Positions 25,527 to 34,301 of a DNA stretch of 64,000 nucleotides are shown here, piece by piece (the stretch's first letter is position 1; the number at the start of each line of letters is the position of its first letter). This stretch comes from Rhizobium leguminosarum bv. trifolii WSM1325 (GTDB lineage: Bacteria; Pseudomonadota; Alphaproteobacteria; Rhizobiales; Rhizobiaceae). The stretch is taken from assembly GCA_000023185.1 (NCBI GenBank), contig CP001622.1:4680501-4744500 (forward strand), given 5' to 3'. The translations under genes were made by a program, and so were the position numbers. The notes under the pieces were generated by a model. The model was given only the letters and a program-made list of their open reading frames with translations, did not search any database and was not told the DNA's origin.

Positions 25527-26816
25527 TCAGCCCTTCCGCTGCATGCGGCAGAAGAAGAAGCCGTCTGTATCGGTGGAAGCGGGGGTCAAAGTCACCGACA
25601 GGCCGTCGGAAGAGTGCGGACGCGGGGCGTCCTTTCCGAAGAGCTGATCCCAGGCAGGCAGGGCACTGACGATCTGAAAATCAGGATTGTCAGCCGTGAA
25701 GCGGCGCGCCTGTTCCTCGTTCTCTTGGGGCAGGACCGAGCAGGTCACATAGATCAGTTCGCCGCCTGATTTGACGAAGCTGCTCGCCTGCGCCAGCGCG
25801 TCCTGTTGCTGGGCGGTGCGTTCGTCGAGGTTCTTCGCCGTCAGCCGCCATTTCGTATCGGGGCGGCGGCGCCATGTGCCGGTGCCGGTGCAGGGCGCGT
25901 CGACTAACACCTTGTCGCAGCGTCCGGCAAGGGCGGCGAGCGCCCTGGCATCGTCATGCACCTGGACATTGCGTGTGCCCGCCCGCTTCAGCCGCTCGAT
26001 GATCGGCGCCAGCCGTTTGCGGTCGGCGTCATAGGCGTGAACCTGTCCCTTGTTCTGCATGGCCGCGGCCATGGCGAGCGTCTTGCCGCCGCCGCCGGCG
26101 CAATAGTCGAGAACCTGTTCGCCATCATGGGCGAGCACCAGGTCAGCGACGATCTGTGATCCCTCGTCCTGAACTTCGAACCAGCCTTTCTGGAACGAAA
26201 GCTCGGCTGTCACGTTGGGAAGACGCGAGGCGCCTTCGCCAGCGGCAATCCGGATGCCGTAGCGGGCGATCTTCGCAGCATGCGCGTTGGCTCTTTCGAG
26301 CGCCTTGACGACCTTGTCGCGGGACGCCTTGAGGCTGTTGGCGCGCAGATCGAGCGTCGGGCGGGCGGCGAGCGCCTGTGCCTCGGCGAGCCATCCGGCG
26401 CCGAAGGCCTGTTCGAAGGAGGGTTGGACCCATTCGGGAATATCGCCGCGGATATGCGGCGGCGCATCGTCGAGCGAGCGGCTTTGAAAGGCCGCAACAG
26501 CGTCGGCTGAAAGCGGCGCCGGCGCAAATTTGTCATCCGCCAGCTCAGTGGCAAGACGGTCAGGTGTGAAACCCCATTGGCGGAACATGACGGCATGGGC
26601 AATGGCAGCAGGACTGTCGTCATCCATCAGCCATGCATGGGAAAGCCGCATGCGCAGTGCGTCATAGACGATGTTGCCGATCGCAGCACGATCGCCGGAG
26701 CCGGCGAAGCGGTGCGCAAGGCCCCAGTCCTTCAGCGCGTCGGCGACAGGCCGCTTGCGGGCATCGATGTCCGCGAGCACAGAAATCGCCCCTTCGAGGC
26801 GGCCGCCCAGACGCAT
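25527..26816 (-). CDS. RsmB/NOP family rRNA cytosine-C5 methyltransferase
   Basis: 429-residue SAM-dependent RNA methyltransferase. The SAM loop VLDYCAGGGGKT is at about 235-246, and the two catalytic Cys are present: C309 in DAPCTGTGTWRRRP and C359 in YVTCSVLPQENEEQ, which is the order expected for RNA m5C enzymes. The N-terminal half has the NusB-like/PUA-like extension common in alphaproteobacterial members. It probably modifies 16S rRNA; RsmB itself (C967) is the nearest assignment, but a paralogue is possible, so no symbol is given. Its upstream region is shared with the RlpA gene. Confidence 0.93.
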   Translation of the reverse strand: MRLGGRLEGAISVLADIDARKRPVADALKDWGLAHRFAGSGDRAAIGNIVYDALRMRLSHAWLMDDDSPAAIAHAVMFRQWGFTPDRLATELADDKFAPAPLSADAVAAFQSRSLDDAPPHIRGDIPEWVQPSFEQAFGAGWLAEAQALAARPTLDLRANSLKASRDKVVKALERANAHAAKIARYGIRIAAGEGASRLPNVTAELSFQKGWFEVQDEGSQIVADLVLAHDGEQVLDYCAGGGGKTLAMAAAMQNKGQVHAYDADRKRLAPIIERLKRAGTRNVQVHDDARALAALAGRCDKVLVDAPCTGTGTWRRRPDTKWRLTAKNLDERTAQQQDALAQASSFVKSGGELIYVTCSVLPQENEEQARRFTADNPDFQIVSALPAWDQLFGKDAPRPHSSDGLSVTLTPASTDTDGFFFCRMQRKG

Positions 26817-26960
26817 TCACATGTCTCCTGTTGCCGTGGCGTGTGAACGATCAGCGCAAACGCGAGTGTCACGCAGTCGTTTGTTCACAAGTCTCAACCG
26901 GGTGGTAACCGCGATTGACGGCAAGAGCAAGCGCCGCTTCCGGCGCAGTCAGTGGCGGCC

Positions 26961-27323
26961 TCAGCTGACGACCTGGTAGCAGACCTTCGCAGTGCCGGAG
27001 CTCACCATGCCGATATTCTGCGCGGCGGCGCGCGACAGGTCGATCACACGACCACGGATGAACGGACCACGATCGTTGATACGAACGACGACGGTGCGGC
27101 CATTGTTGCGGTTGGTGACCTTCACCTTGGTGCCGAAAGCAAGCGAACGATGTGCGGCAGTCAAGATGGCAGGGTTCATACGTTCCCCGGAAGCAGTTTT
27201 GGAGCGAAGTGCGTACCATGAAGCACCGCCACAACCATTGCCAGCAAAACCTTCCGCCGGAAGCATGGAAGAACAGGCTGCAATAGTTACAGCGGCGACA
27301 ATAGAACGACGTATGTTCTTCAA
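26961..27323 (-). CDS. RlpA-like septal lytic transglycosylase, probable lipoprotein
   Basis: 120-residue envelope protein with a double-psi beta-barrel. After the signal region, [18 protein letters not shown] and then [15 protein letters not shown] and NDRGPF...[10 protein letters not shown] match the RlpA domain, including the catalytic-type Asp of NDRGP. No SPOR domain is present, so this is the short form. IAAC at residues 14-17 is a reasonable lipobox. The start is chosen at a TTG (27323) because GAGGGA sits nine bases upstream; a GTG at 27353 in the same frame is an alternative with poorer spacing. Probable role: peptidoglycan remodelling at the septum or pole. Confidence 0.82.
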   Translation of the reverse strand: MKNIRRSIVAAVTIAACSSMLPAEGFAGNGCGGASWYALRSKTASGERMNPAILTAAHRSLAFGTKVKVTNRNNGRTVVVRINDRGPFIRGRVIDLSRAAAQNIGMVSSGTAKVCYQVVS

Positions 27324-27729
27324 AACAGAGTATCCCTCAACTATTGAACTCACGCCCTTGCAGGCGGCGGGGCTTAAATCTGCGAAAAAGTGGCGAAAAA
27401 GTGCCGCTACTGTTCACGGAATATTACAGTCGGTAACATTCGTGAGTGTGGTGTCGGGATTCCAGGAATGCGCGCCGCGCCAAAACGTGGAAAAAACCTA
27501 ATAAAATCAGTTAAAATCCGAACGAATTTTCCGAAGGGATAGTTAACGCCATGGCGTTCACGAAAATCGCGAAAATATTTTTCCCATTTCGCCATATTTA
27601 CTGCCACATTTGGGCAAATTCAAAGGCCGTTAACCATAAGATGCGGCGAAAATTGTCCGGCCAAACCGGGAAAGTAGGAATTTCCTACTCATTTTGGGTG
27701 AACATATCCGTCGCAAACAGGACTGAGTT
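27324..27729. other. Gene-free intergenic region upstream of the RlpA gene
   Basis: About 400 bases, clearly more A/T-rich than its neighbours, without a credible gene. It holds TTAACCAT at 27630-27637, which equals the CtrA half-site of alphaproteobacteria, and a second TTAAC at 27543. It probably carries the promoter of the RlpA gene; the far side is the 3' end of the epimerase-like gene. Confidence 0.5.
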
Positions 27730-28602
27730 CTACTCCCCCCACCAGCGTCCATCCCGCCACAATTGCGCAAGCGACATGGGATAGTTCGGGAAGGAGAATG
27801 CGAAGCCGGCGGCCTTCAGTTTCGCATTCGAAACCCGTTTGTTCTCGCCGTAAAAGGTGCGCGCCATCGGCGTCAATTCGGCGGTCTCGAACGCCTGCTC
27901 CGGCGGCGGTTCGACGCCCATCAGGCGGGCTGCCTCAACGATCACATCCTGCGGGGGGCCGGGCCGGTCGTCGGTGACATTATAGATGCCGCCGAGGCCG
28001 CGCTCCGACAGGAAGCGTGTCGAAGCACCAATATCTTCGACGCGGATGCGGTTGAACACCTGGTCCTTCTTGATCAGCCGTCGCGCCGTGCCCTTGTCCA
28101 GATTGCAGAAGGCGTTGCGGCCCGGCCCATAGATGCCGGAAAGGCGCAGCACCGCCGCCGGCACGCCGCGCTCCCGGCCCATCGCCAGCCAGCCCTCTTC
28201 CGCCTCGAGCCGCTCGGTCGACCGTCCGGAAACGGGCAGGCACGGCGTTTCCTCACTCACCCAGGCGCCCTGGTGATCGCCATAGACGCCGACCGTGGAG
28301 AGATAACCGATCCATTCGAGCTTCGGCAGCAGGCGTGCGCCGTCTTTATCAAGCAGCCGCAGCAGCGGGTCGGCTCTTCCAGGGGCGATCGACTGGACCA
28401 GATGCGTTACACCAGTCAAAGCCCGCCGCAGCCCCGCTTCCATGCTCTCGCCGTCGAAAAGGAAAGCTTCGATGCCGTTCCGGCGGAGCGCCTCCATCTT
28501 GTCAGGTGAGCGCGTGGTGCCGGAAACCCGCACGTCGTCGCCGGCAAAGGCCTTGGCGATTGCCGTGCCGGAATAGCCGCAGCCAAAAATCATCACATGC
28601 AT
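27730..28602 (-). CDS. NAD-dependent epimerase/dehydratase-like protein (YeeZ type)
   Basis: 290-residue atypical short-chain dehydrogenase. MIFGCGYSGTAIAKAF at the start gives the dinucleotide loop G7-x-G-x-x-G12; SGTTRSPDK follows beta 2. The middle holds YLSTVGVYGDHQGAWV, where a Tyr-x-x-x-Lys is not preserved in the usual form, so catalysis of the classical type is doubtful. ALRLSGIYGPGRNAF and YNVTDDRPGPPQDV match the YeeZ group. It overlaps the queG stop by one base (TGATG), so the pair is translationally coupled; the link between tRNA queuosine synthesis and this protein is unknown. Confidence 0.85.
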   Translation of the reverse strand: MHVMIFGCGYSGTAIAKAFAGDDVRVSGTTRSPDKMEALRRNGIEAFLFDGESMEAGLRRALTGVTHLVQSIAPGRADPLLRLLDKDGARLLPKLEWIGYLSTVGVYGDHQGAWVSEETPCLPVSGRSTERLEAEEGWLAMGRERGVPAAVLRLSGIYGPGRNAFCNLDKGTARRLIKKDQVFNRIRVEDIGASTRFLSERGLGGIYNVTDDRPGPPQDVIVEAARLMGVEPPPEQAFETAELTPMARTFYGENKRVSNAKLKAAGFAFSFPNYPMSLAQLWRDGRWWGE

Positions 28603-29759
28603 CAACCCACTCCCGCCAATCGCCATTCGTTCAGGACGTCGTCATCTCTCTCATCCGCCCTTTGTGCGGCAAAGGCCGCAAATTCGCCGGCCTCCATCAG
28701 CCGCGAAAGTGCCCAGACCGCCATGCCGCGCACCACGGGTGAGGGATCGTCTGAAAGCCGGCGACATGGCCCGATGAGCGCCTTGTCGCCGGAATTGCCG
28801 GCGGCGATCAGCACGTTGCGGACGAAACGGTCGCGGCCGATCCGCTTCACCGGCGAGCCGCTGAAAAAGGCACGGAAGGCGGCATCGTCAAGCGTCAGCA
28901 GAAAGGCGATCGACGGCTCCTTCAGATCTTCCCGCGCCTGTAGCTTCATCTCGGAGGCGGAGCTTGCGAACTTGTTCCAGGGACAGGCGGCAAGACAGTC
29001 GTCGCAGCCGTAGATGCGATTGCCGATCAATATGCGCAAATCGGCGTCGATCGGTCCCTTGTGCTCGATGGTGAGATAAGAGATGCAGCGCCGCGCGTCG
29101 ATCTGGTAAGGCGCCGGGAAGGCAGCCGTCGGACAGATGTCGAGGCAGGCGCGGCAGGTGCCGCAATGATCGCTCTCCGGCGCGTCGATCACAAGATCGG
29201 CGGTGGTGAACATCGTGCCGAGGAACAACCAGGAGCCGTGCATGCGGCTGACGAGATTGGTATGTTTCCCCTGCCAGCCGAGCCCGGCCGCCGCCGCTAA
29301 GGGCTTTTCCATCACCGGCGCCGTATCGACGAAGACCTTTACATCGGCGCCTGCCCGCGCCGCAAAGCGCGTGGCGATCTCCTTCAGCCGGCCCTTGATG
29401 ACGTCGTGATAATCGCGGTTGCGGGCATAGACTGATATCGCTGCCTTGTCCGGCTTGTCGAGAATGCCGCGGGGATCTTCTTCCGGAGCGTAATTGAGGC
29501 CGAAGACGACGACGGAGCGCACCTCGCTCCAGAGTGCGCGCGGATCGCCGCGCCGGTCGCGCGTCTCCGCCATCCAGTCCATCGTCCCGTGACGCCCGGC
29601 ATCGATGAACTGGCCGAGACGCTCTTTCGCTTCAGGGATCGCGTCCGGTCGCGTGATGCGGCAAAGATCGAAGCCCTTGGCGGCAGATTCCGCCCGAACG
29701 AACTCGGTCAAATTGTCGCGGCGGCGGCGCTCTTTGTCGACATTGTCAGGTTCGGGCAT
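28602..29759 (-). CDS. queG: Epoxyqueuosine reductase
   Basis: 385-residue cobalamin- and iron-sulphur-dependent enzyme that reduces epoxyqueuosine to queuosine in tRNA. Two ferredoxin-like cluster motifs are visible: [12 protein letters not shown] and [10 protein letters not shown], separated by the expected distance. [25 protein letters not shown] precedes them as the family signature region. A HEAT-like tail ends the protein. Length is normal. It lies between a GST gene (upstream, 12 bases) and the epimerase-like gene (one-base overlap), giving a probable three-gene operon. Confidence 0.96.
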   Translation of the reverse strand: MPEPDNVDKERRRRDNLTEFVRAESAAKGFDLCRITRPDAIPEAKERLGQFIDAGRHGTMDWMAETRDRRGDPRALWSEVRSVVVFGLNYAPEEDPRGILDKPDKAAISVYARNRDYHDVIKGRLKEIATRFAARAGADVKVFVDTAPVMEKPLAAAAGLGWQGKHTNLVSRMHGSWLFLGTMFTTADLVIDAPESDHCGTCRACLDICPTAAFPAPYQIDARRCISYLTIEHKGPIDADLRILIGNRIYGCDDCLAACPWNKFASSASEMKLQAREDLKEPSIAFLLTLDDAAFRAFFSGSPVKRIGRDRFVRNVLIAAGNSGDKALIGPCRRLSDDPSPVVRGMAVWALSRLMEAGEFAAFAAQRADERDDDVLNEWRLAGVG

Positions 29760-29771
29760 GAAGAGCCCTCG

Positions 29772-30464
29772 TCAGAAATCCAGATCGGCATAGTGTGAAA
29801 CCGGTGTCAGGCCGCGCACGCGCTCGGTCAGCATCGGCCGGAAGGAGGGACGTGACTTCAGCCGCTGGTACCAGTCCTTGACGACGGGCGAATCCGCCCA
29901 CTCGATCTCGCCGAGATAATCGAGGATCGAGATCGAGGCCGCGGCGGCAAGGTCGGCATAGCTCATCCGCTCGCCCGCCAGCCACTGACGCGAGCCGGCA
30001 AGCCAGGTGAGATAACGCATATGCTGACGGATATTCGCGCGGGCCGTGCGTAAAACCTTCGAATCCGGCGCGCCGCCGCCCTGATCGGCGGTCATCTGCA
30101 ACTTGTAGACACGCTCGCGGGCGAGCGGCTTGGTCACGTCGTTTTCCATCTTCTGCATGAACCATTCGGTCAGCCGGCGGATTTCCGCCCGCTGGAAAGG
30201 GTCTTCGGCGAGCAGCCGCCGGTCGCGCTTCAAGACGCCGTGCGTCTCGTCCAGATATTCGGAAATGACGCTCGCGCCGCAGAGCGCGCGCATGCTGTCG
30301 TCGACATAAACAGGCAGCGTGCCGGCCGGATTGAGCGCCAGGAAATCCCGGCGCTTCTCCCATGTCTGCTCCTCGATCAGATCCGCCTGATAGCCGTATT
30401 CCGCCAGGATCAGCCGGACGAAGCGAGATGCGGATGACATGGGATGATGATAAAGCGTGGGCAT
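29772..30464 (-). CDS. Glutathione S-transferase family protein
   Basis: 230-residue GST. The N-terminal domain starts PTLYHHPMSSASRFVRLILAEYG, where Ser rather than Cys is at the likely active position; NPAGTLPVYVDD holds the cis-Pro and GASVISEYLDE binds glutathione. The C-terminal helical domain (about 90-230) is complete. In many rhizobia this GST gene precedes queG, as here with 12 bases between, so co-transcription is likely. Substrate unknown. Promoter expected in the 232-base divergent region shared with uppP. Confidence 0.9.
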   Translation of the reverse strand: MPTLYHHPMSSASRFVRLILAEYGYQADLIEEQTWEKRRDFLALNPAGTLPVYVDDSMRALCGASVISEYLDETHGVLKRDRRLLAEDPFQRAEIRRLTEWFMQKMENDVTKPLARERVYKLQMTADQGGGAPDSKVLRTARANIRQHMRYLTWLAGSRQWLAGERMSYADLAAAASISILDYLGEIEWADSPVVKDWYQRLKSRPSFRPMLTERVRGLTPVSHYADLDF

Positions 30465-30696
30465 CGATACTCGGGCTTTGTGATTGCTGTTACAGGACTG
30501 TGTGGCAGCTCGATTATAGCGCCCTAGTCATGACTCATTGGTTGAAGCTATAGGAGTTTGGCCCCGCCAATACAAGCGAATCGGATTTTTCAGGCCATCT
30601 GATAATGGCGAAACACGGTCTAACGAACGAATGGAAGCGGCAGCCTGATCGGCCCAAGCGCTCAGGCCCGACCGAACTTTAAACCGGAGACAATGT

Positions 30697-31494
30697 ATGG
30701 ATTATATAAATGCTGCAATTCTCGGTGTCATAGAGGGGATCACCGAATTTCTGCCGATCTCGAGCACCGGCCACCTGATCATTGCCGAGCAATGGCTCGG
30801 ACATCGGTCGGACATGTTCAACATCGTTATTCAGGCGGGCGCCATCCTCGCCGTCACCATCATCTACTGGCGTCGTCTGCTGGATCTGGTGCTTGGCTGG
30901 CGTGATCCCGTCAATCGCGACTATGCCGCCAAGCTGATCGTCGCGTTTCTCATCACCGCAATTCTCGGACTTATCGTCAAGAAGCTCGGCTTTGAACTGC
31001 CGGAGACCGCAACACCGATCGCCTGGGCGCTCATCATCGGCGGTATCTGGATGATCTTTGCCGAATGGGCCGCCGCCCGCAGGCCGCCGCATAAAGAGAT
31101 TACCTGGCTTGTCGCCATCCTGGTCGGCATCGCCCAGATCGTTGCCGGCGTCTTCCCGGGAACCTCGCGCTCCGGCGCCACCATCTTCGTCGCCATGCTG
31201 GCAGGCACGGGCAACCGCGCCGCGGCGACCGAGTTTGCCTTTCTCGTCGGCATACCCACAATGTACGCGGCAAGCGCCTATGAATTGCTGAAGACGTTCA
31301 GGGATGGCGGAGCGGCAGGCGAAGACTGGACGGCGCTCGGCATCGCCTTCGTCGTCTCCACCGTCGTCGCCTTCATCGCGGTCAAATGGCTGCTTGCCTA
31401 TATCAGAAGCAACCGGTTTACCCTGTTTGCCATCTACCGCATCATTCTCGGCGTCTTGCTGCTCGGCATGGCCGCGACCGGCTTGATTGCCTGA
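30697..31494 (+). CDS. uppP: Undecaprenyl-diphosphatase
   Basis: 265-residue membrane enzyme (also called BacA; not the peptide transporter of the same name) that recycles undecaprenyl pyrophosphate to the carrier lipid for peptidoglycan and O-antigen synthesis, and gives bacitracin tolerance. The two catalytic motifs are intact: E13-G-I-T-E-F-L-P-I-S-S-T-G-H26 and GTSRSG at 155-160. About seven or eight hydrophobic segments are visible. The start at 30697 has CCGGAGA six bases upstream. It is alone on the plus strand, divergent from the GST-queG operon, and followed by a perfect 11-base stem. Confidence 0.97.
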   Translation: MDYINAAILGVIEGITEFLPISSTGHLIIAEQWLGHRSDMFNIVIQAGAILAVTIIYWRRLLDLVLGWRDPVNRDYAAKLIVAFLITAILGLIVKKLGFELPETATPIAWALIIGGIWMIFAEWAAARRPPHKEITWLVAILVGIAQIVAGVFPGTSRSGATIFVAMLAGTGNRAAATEFAFLVGIPTMYAASAYELLKTFRDGGAAGEDWTALGIAFVVSTVVAFIAVKWLLAYIRSNRFTLFAIYRIILGVLLLGMAATGLIA

Positions 31495-31510
31495 GGTATC
31501 CGTCCTGCAT

Positions 31511-31542
31511 TGCATTCGCGCAACTCCCGGCGCGCGAATGCA
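31511..31542 (+). terminator. Stem-loop terminator after uppP
   Basis: TGCATTCGCGC and GCGCGAATGCA are perfect 11-base arms with a 10-base loop, 16 bases after the uppP stop codon. No T-run follows. Confidence 0.55.
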
Positions 31543-31599
31543 AATGCCCCGTCGGACCGCACAAACAGGCACTCGATTACCGGCAAGGCGCCGAATTTT

Positions 31600-31737
31600 T
31601 CAGCTAGTCATTGAGGGGATACGCTCCCACCGCCGCTTTGAAGCAGGCGAAACTGAGCGGTGATCTCGAAGCGCCCTGTTTCAGGCGTTCCGATCGACTG
31701 CTTGCTTGAGCAGGATGCCGGCTGAGGGCCGGCTTTT
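31600..31737 (+). ncRNA. Candidate structured small RNA between uppP and a small secreted-peptide gene
   Basis: Four successive stem-loops are visible on the plus strand: CCGCT/AGCGG (31633-31660), CCTG/CAGG (31675-31685), CTGCT/AGCAG (31698-31713) and GCCGGC/GCCGGC (31717-31733), the last followed by TTTT as in a Rho-independent terminator. No plausible protein is encoded here. A separate uppP terminator lies upstream, so this may be an independent transcript; alternatively it is just a 3' untranslated region. The 5' end is a guess. Confidence 0.35.
31717..31737 (+). terminator. Rho-independent terminator, plus strand
   Basis: GCCGGC, five-base loop, GCCGGC, then TTTT. The T-run abuts the stop codon of the minus-strand small gene, so the polarity points to plus-strand transcription. 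Confidence 0.55.
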
Positions 31738-31739
31738 CG

Positions 31740-31892
31740 TCAATGGATGATCGAAGCCGTCGAGCAAGGATCGACGCCGTAGGCCGGCGAGCAATCGCCC
31801 TTTACCGCCGCGACCGAACCGGGCGCAACGAAAGAGCCTGCAAGGATAACCAGCGCCGCACACGCAAACAGGAGCGCGATTGACTTGCCCAT
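31740..31892 (-). CDS. Small exported protein, 50 residues
   Basis: A 50-residue product with a clear signal peptide: MGKSIALLFACAALVILAGSF then cleavage near SVAA-VKG. The mature part is only about 20 residues and has two Cys (GDCSPAYGVDPCSTAS), which could form one disulphide. AAAGGC lies about ten bases before the ATG; a longer frame reaches 31991 but adds no credible sequence. I do not recognise a family. It is antisense in direction to the candidate RNA downstream. Confidence 0.6.
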   Translation of the reverse strand: MGKSIALLFACAALVILAGSFVAPGSVAAVKGDCSPAYGVDPCSTASIIH

Positions 31893-32177
31893 CGAGAATT
31901 GCCTTTCACAGTGATTGCCGCGCGCGACCGCAGGCGTTGAGTCCGTTGGAAGACGCGCGGGTTTGGTAGTCAGTGGAATGGCAAATAGCAATAAACGTTC
32001 CTGCTAAATTTCGCGTTAATTCCACAAAAATTCCGATGCGTCTTTTATGCAACGCAACTCAATGTGGTGGACAGCAAAACACCCCAGGCTTGCGCCGGGC
32101 TTTGCAGGACACGGCAACGCCAAAAGGCCGCCCGCGGGATCCGCAGACGGCCAAATCTGATCGGTTGGAGAAGATGG
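31893..32177. other. Intergenic region with an NDUFA9-side terminator
   Basis: About 285 bases with no credible gene. The left part is A/T-rich and probably holds the promoter of the 50-residue protein; the right part holds a terminator-like stem for the minus-strand NDUFA9-like gene. Confidence 0.5.
32122..32152 (-). terminator. Terminator after the NDUFA9-like gene
   Basis: On the minus strand GGCCG and CGGCC flank a GC-rich inner palindrome (CCGCGG) and TTTT follows. It is about 26 bases beyond the stop codon at 32178. Confidence 0.55.
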
Positions 32178-33158
32178 TCAGGCGGCCTTGCCGGTGCCGG
32201 TATACTGGCCGTGCGGACGATAGTGCACGAGATAGGAGCCAAGCACCGATGCCACCATGGTGGGCGCAATGCCGAGGCCCTTCAGCGTGCGGCCTTCCGC
32301 CTCGGCTTCCTTGGAGACGACATTGTCGCGCTTCAGCATGCGCACCTGATCCGGCGTGATCGGCGGCGTTATGAAGGGGACCAGCGAAGCGATGCTGCCG
32401 ATCATCGAAGCGATGCCGAAGGGCAGGGATACCAGCGGGTTCTTACGGCACGTTACCTTCAGCATCGTCTCGAGACATTCACGGAAGCTGAGCACCTCAG
32501 GCCCGCCAAGCTCATAGACCTTGCCGCCGGCGACCTTGCCGTCGACGGCGCGGGCGACGGCCTCGGCGATATCCTCGACATAGACAGGCTGGAATTTCGT
32601 CTTGCCGCCGCCAATAAGCGGCAGGATCGGCGACATGCGTGCCATCTCGGCAAACTTGTTGAAGAAGCTGTCCTCCGGTCCGAAGACGATCGACGGACGG
32701 AAGATCACCGCATCGGTCTTGACCGACAGGATGGCCGTTTCGGCGCGGCCCTGGGTGCGGCCATAGTCGGAATCGGATTTCGCGTCGGCGCCGATCGCCG
32801 AAATATGCGTCAGCGTCGCACCCGCGCCGCGCGCCGCTTCGGCAACCGCACGGCCGCCGAATTCCTGCACGGCGTCGAATGTGTTGCGGCCGGCCTCGTG
32901 CAGAATGCCGACGCAGTTGACGACATGGCTTGCCCCGTCGACGGCGCGGTCGATCGAGCTGCGGTAGCGCAGGTTCGCCTGCACGAAGGAGATCTGGCCG
33001 ACATTGCCGAGCGGCTGCAGGAAGCCGGCGAGATCGGGACGGCGCACGGCGACGCGGATGTTATAACCGCGCTTGGCCAGCGCCCGAACCACGTGCCTGC
33101 CCACGAAACCGGAGCCTCCGAACACGGTAACGAGCGGCGGCAGGTTGGCAAGGGTCAT
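32178..33158 (-). CDS. Complex I NDUFA9 subunit-like NAD(P)-binding protein
   Basis: 326-residue atypical SDR of the NDUFA9 group, which in mitochondria and alphaproteobacteria is an accessory subunit or assembly partner of NADH dehydrogenase. VFGGSGFVGRHVVRALAKRG is the dinucleotide-binding start; the classical active site is altered, in keeping with a structural role. VFRPSIVFGPEDSFFNKF is the family block. The C-terminus has a hydrophobic stretch (MIGSIASLVPFI) that may touch the membrane. No complex I genes are nearby, as is usual for this gene in rhizobia. It is followed by a terminator-like stem. Confidence 0.88.
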   Translation of the reverse strand: MTLANLPPLVTVFGGSGFVGRHVVRALAKRGYNIRVAVRRPDLAGFLQPLGNVGQISFVQANLRYRSSIDRAVDGASHVVNCVGILHEAGRNTFDAVQEFGGRAVAEAARGAGATLTHISAIGADAKSDSDYGRTQGRAETAILSVKTDAVIFRPSIVFGPEDSFFNKFAEMARMSPILPLIGGGKTKFQPVYVEDIAEAVARAVDGKVAGGKVYELGGPEVLSFRECLETMLKVTCRKNPLVSLPFGIASMIGSIASLVPFITPPITPDQVRMLKRDNVVSKEAEAEGRTLKGLGIAPTMVASVLGSYLVHYRPHGQYTGTGKAA

Positions 33159-33270
33159 GGCAGGCTCCTCGAAAGGCTTTGCGGGATGCTGAATTGGCTC
33201 TCGTCTTAGCCGAATCCCTGCGCGACGGGAAGGCCCATCACGCCGTCAGTTTTTTAAGATGTAACGTCGA

Positions 33271-33558
33271 TCAGACGCCTTCGACGACGACCATTTCCGC
33301 ATCCGCGGCCTCCTGGCGGATTTTCGCGGCGATCTGATATTCCGGCGAATTGTAGCAGTCGACCGCATGCTGCATCGACGGGAATTCAATCACTACGTTG
33401 CGGACGCGCGCCTTGCCCTCGAGTTCGGTAAAGGCGCCGCCGCGCGCCAGGAAATTCGCGCCATATTTTTCGAAGGCCGGCTTGGCGGCCGCCACGTAAT
33501 CCTTGTAGCGCTCGGCATCGCGAACGTCGACGCGGGCGATCCAGTATCCTTTGGCCAT
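33271..33558 (-). CDS. DUF1330 domain protein
   Basis: 95-residue dimeric ferredoxin-like alpha+beta barrel protein. MAKGYWIARVDVRDAERYKDYV and then NVVIEFPSMQHAVDCYNSPEYQ match DUF1330 over the entire length. Function is unknown; similar small proteins bind aromatic or haem-like ligands. It starts 29 bases after pyrF, same strand, so it is probably co-transcribed with pyrF. Confidence 0.93.
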   Translation of the reverse strand: MAKGYWIARVDVRDAERYKDYVAAAKPAFEKYGANFLARGGAFTELEGKARVRNVVIEFPSMQHAVDCYNSPEYQIAAKIRQEAADAEMVVVEGV

Positions 33559-33587
33559 GGTCTTATCCCTTTTGTCGTTGATTGCGG

Positions 33588-34295
33588 TCAGCGATTTGCC
33601 GGCCAGAGCGCGCTCACCATCTCGCTGAGGATCGCGCGGGCGGCATCGCGGGGATCCGGAGCCTTGACGACAGGCCGGCCGACAACGAGATGCGTCGCTC
33701 CCGCCTTCAGCGCGTCGAAAGGCGTCATCACCCGCTTCTGGTCGCCCTTGTCGCTACCATCAGGGCGAATGCCGGGGGTGACGATGGCCATGTCGGGTCC
33801 GACGATTTCGCGCACTGCAGCCGCTTCTTCCGCCGAGCAGACGATACCGCCCATGCCGGCTGCGCGCGCCTGTTCGGCGCGGCGCAGCACCAGGCTGTGC
33901 GGATCCTGGCTGTAGCCCGCCTCGGCAAGGTCGTCGGCATCCATCGAGGTCAGCACGGTCACGCCGAGCAGGCAGAGGCCGGAGCCGGCTGCGGCCTCGA
34001 CCGCTGCCTTCATGGCTTTCGGATAGGCATGCAGCGTCAGCATCGACATGCCCATCTTGGCGATGTTCTCGACGCCGGAGGCGACAGTGTTGTCGATGTC
34101 GAGCAGCTTCATGTCGAGAAAGATCTTCTTGCCGCTTGCGGCAAGATCACGGGCGAATTCCAGGCCGCCGGCAAAGACCAGCTGATAGCCGATCTTGTAG
34201 AAGAGAATGTCGTCGCCGAGCGTGGAAACCAGTCTTTCCGCCTCGCCGATCGTTGGAACATCCAGGCCGACGATCAACCGCTCGCGTGCGTCCAT
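33588..34295 (-). CDS. pyrF: Orotidine 5'-phosphate decarboxylase
   Basis: 235-residue TIM-barrel enzyme that makes UMP from OMP, the last step of pyrimidine synthesis. The catalytic array is intact: K34 (YKIG) and D61-M-K63-L-L-D66 ([10 protein letters not shown]). VTPGIRP and [12 protein letters not shown] are the phosphate-gripping loops. Length is normal for the bacterial group. It starts six bases after the histidine-phosphatase-like stop, so pmtA, the phosphatase-like gene, pyrF and the DUF1330 gene form a compact minus-strand run. Confidence 0.97.
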   Translation of the reverse strand: MDARERLIVGLDVPTIGEAERLVSTLGDDILFYKIGYQLVFAGGLEFARDLAASGKKIFLDMKLLDIDNTVASGVENIAKMGMSMLTLHAYPKAMKAAVEAAAGSGLCLLGVTVLTSMDADDLAEAGYSQDPHSLVLRRAEQARAAGMGGIVCSAEEAAAVREIVGPDMAIVTPGIRPDGSDKGDQKRVMTPFDALKAGATHLVVGRPVVKAPDPRDAARAILSEMVSALWPANR

Positions 34296-34301
34296 CTGAA
34301 G

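Noticed and set aside
27407..27607. 66-codon frame in the RlpA leader region
   Set aside because: No ribosome site, odd composition, and it covers the region most likely to hold the promoter.
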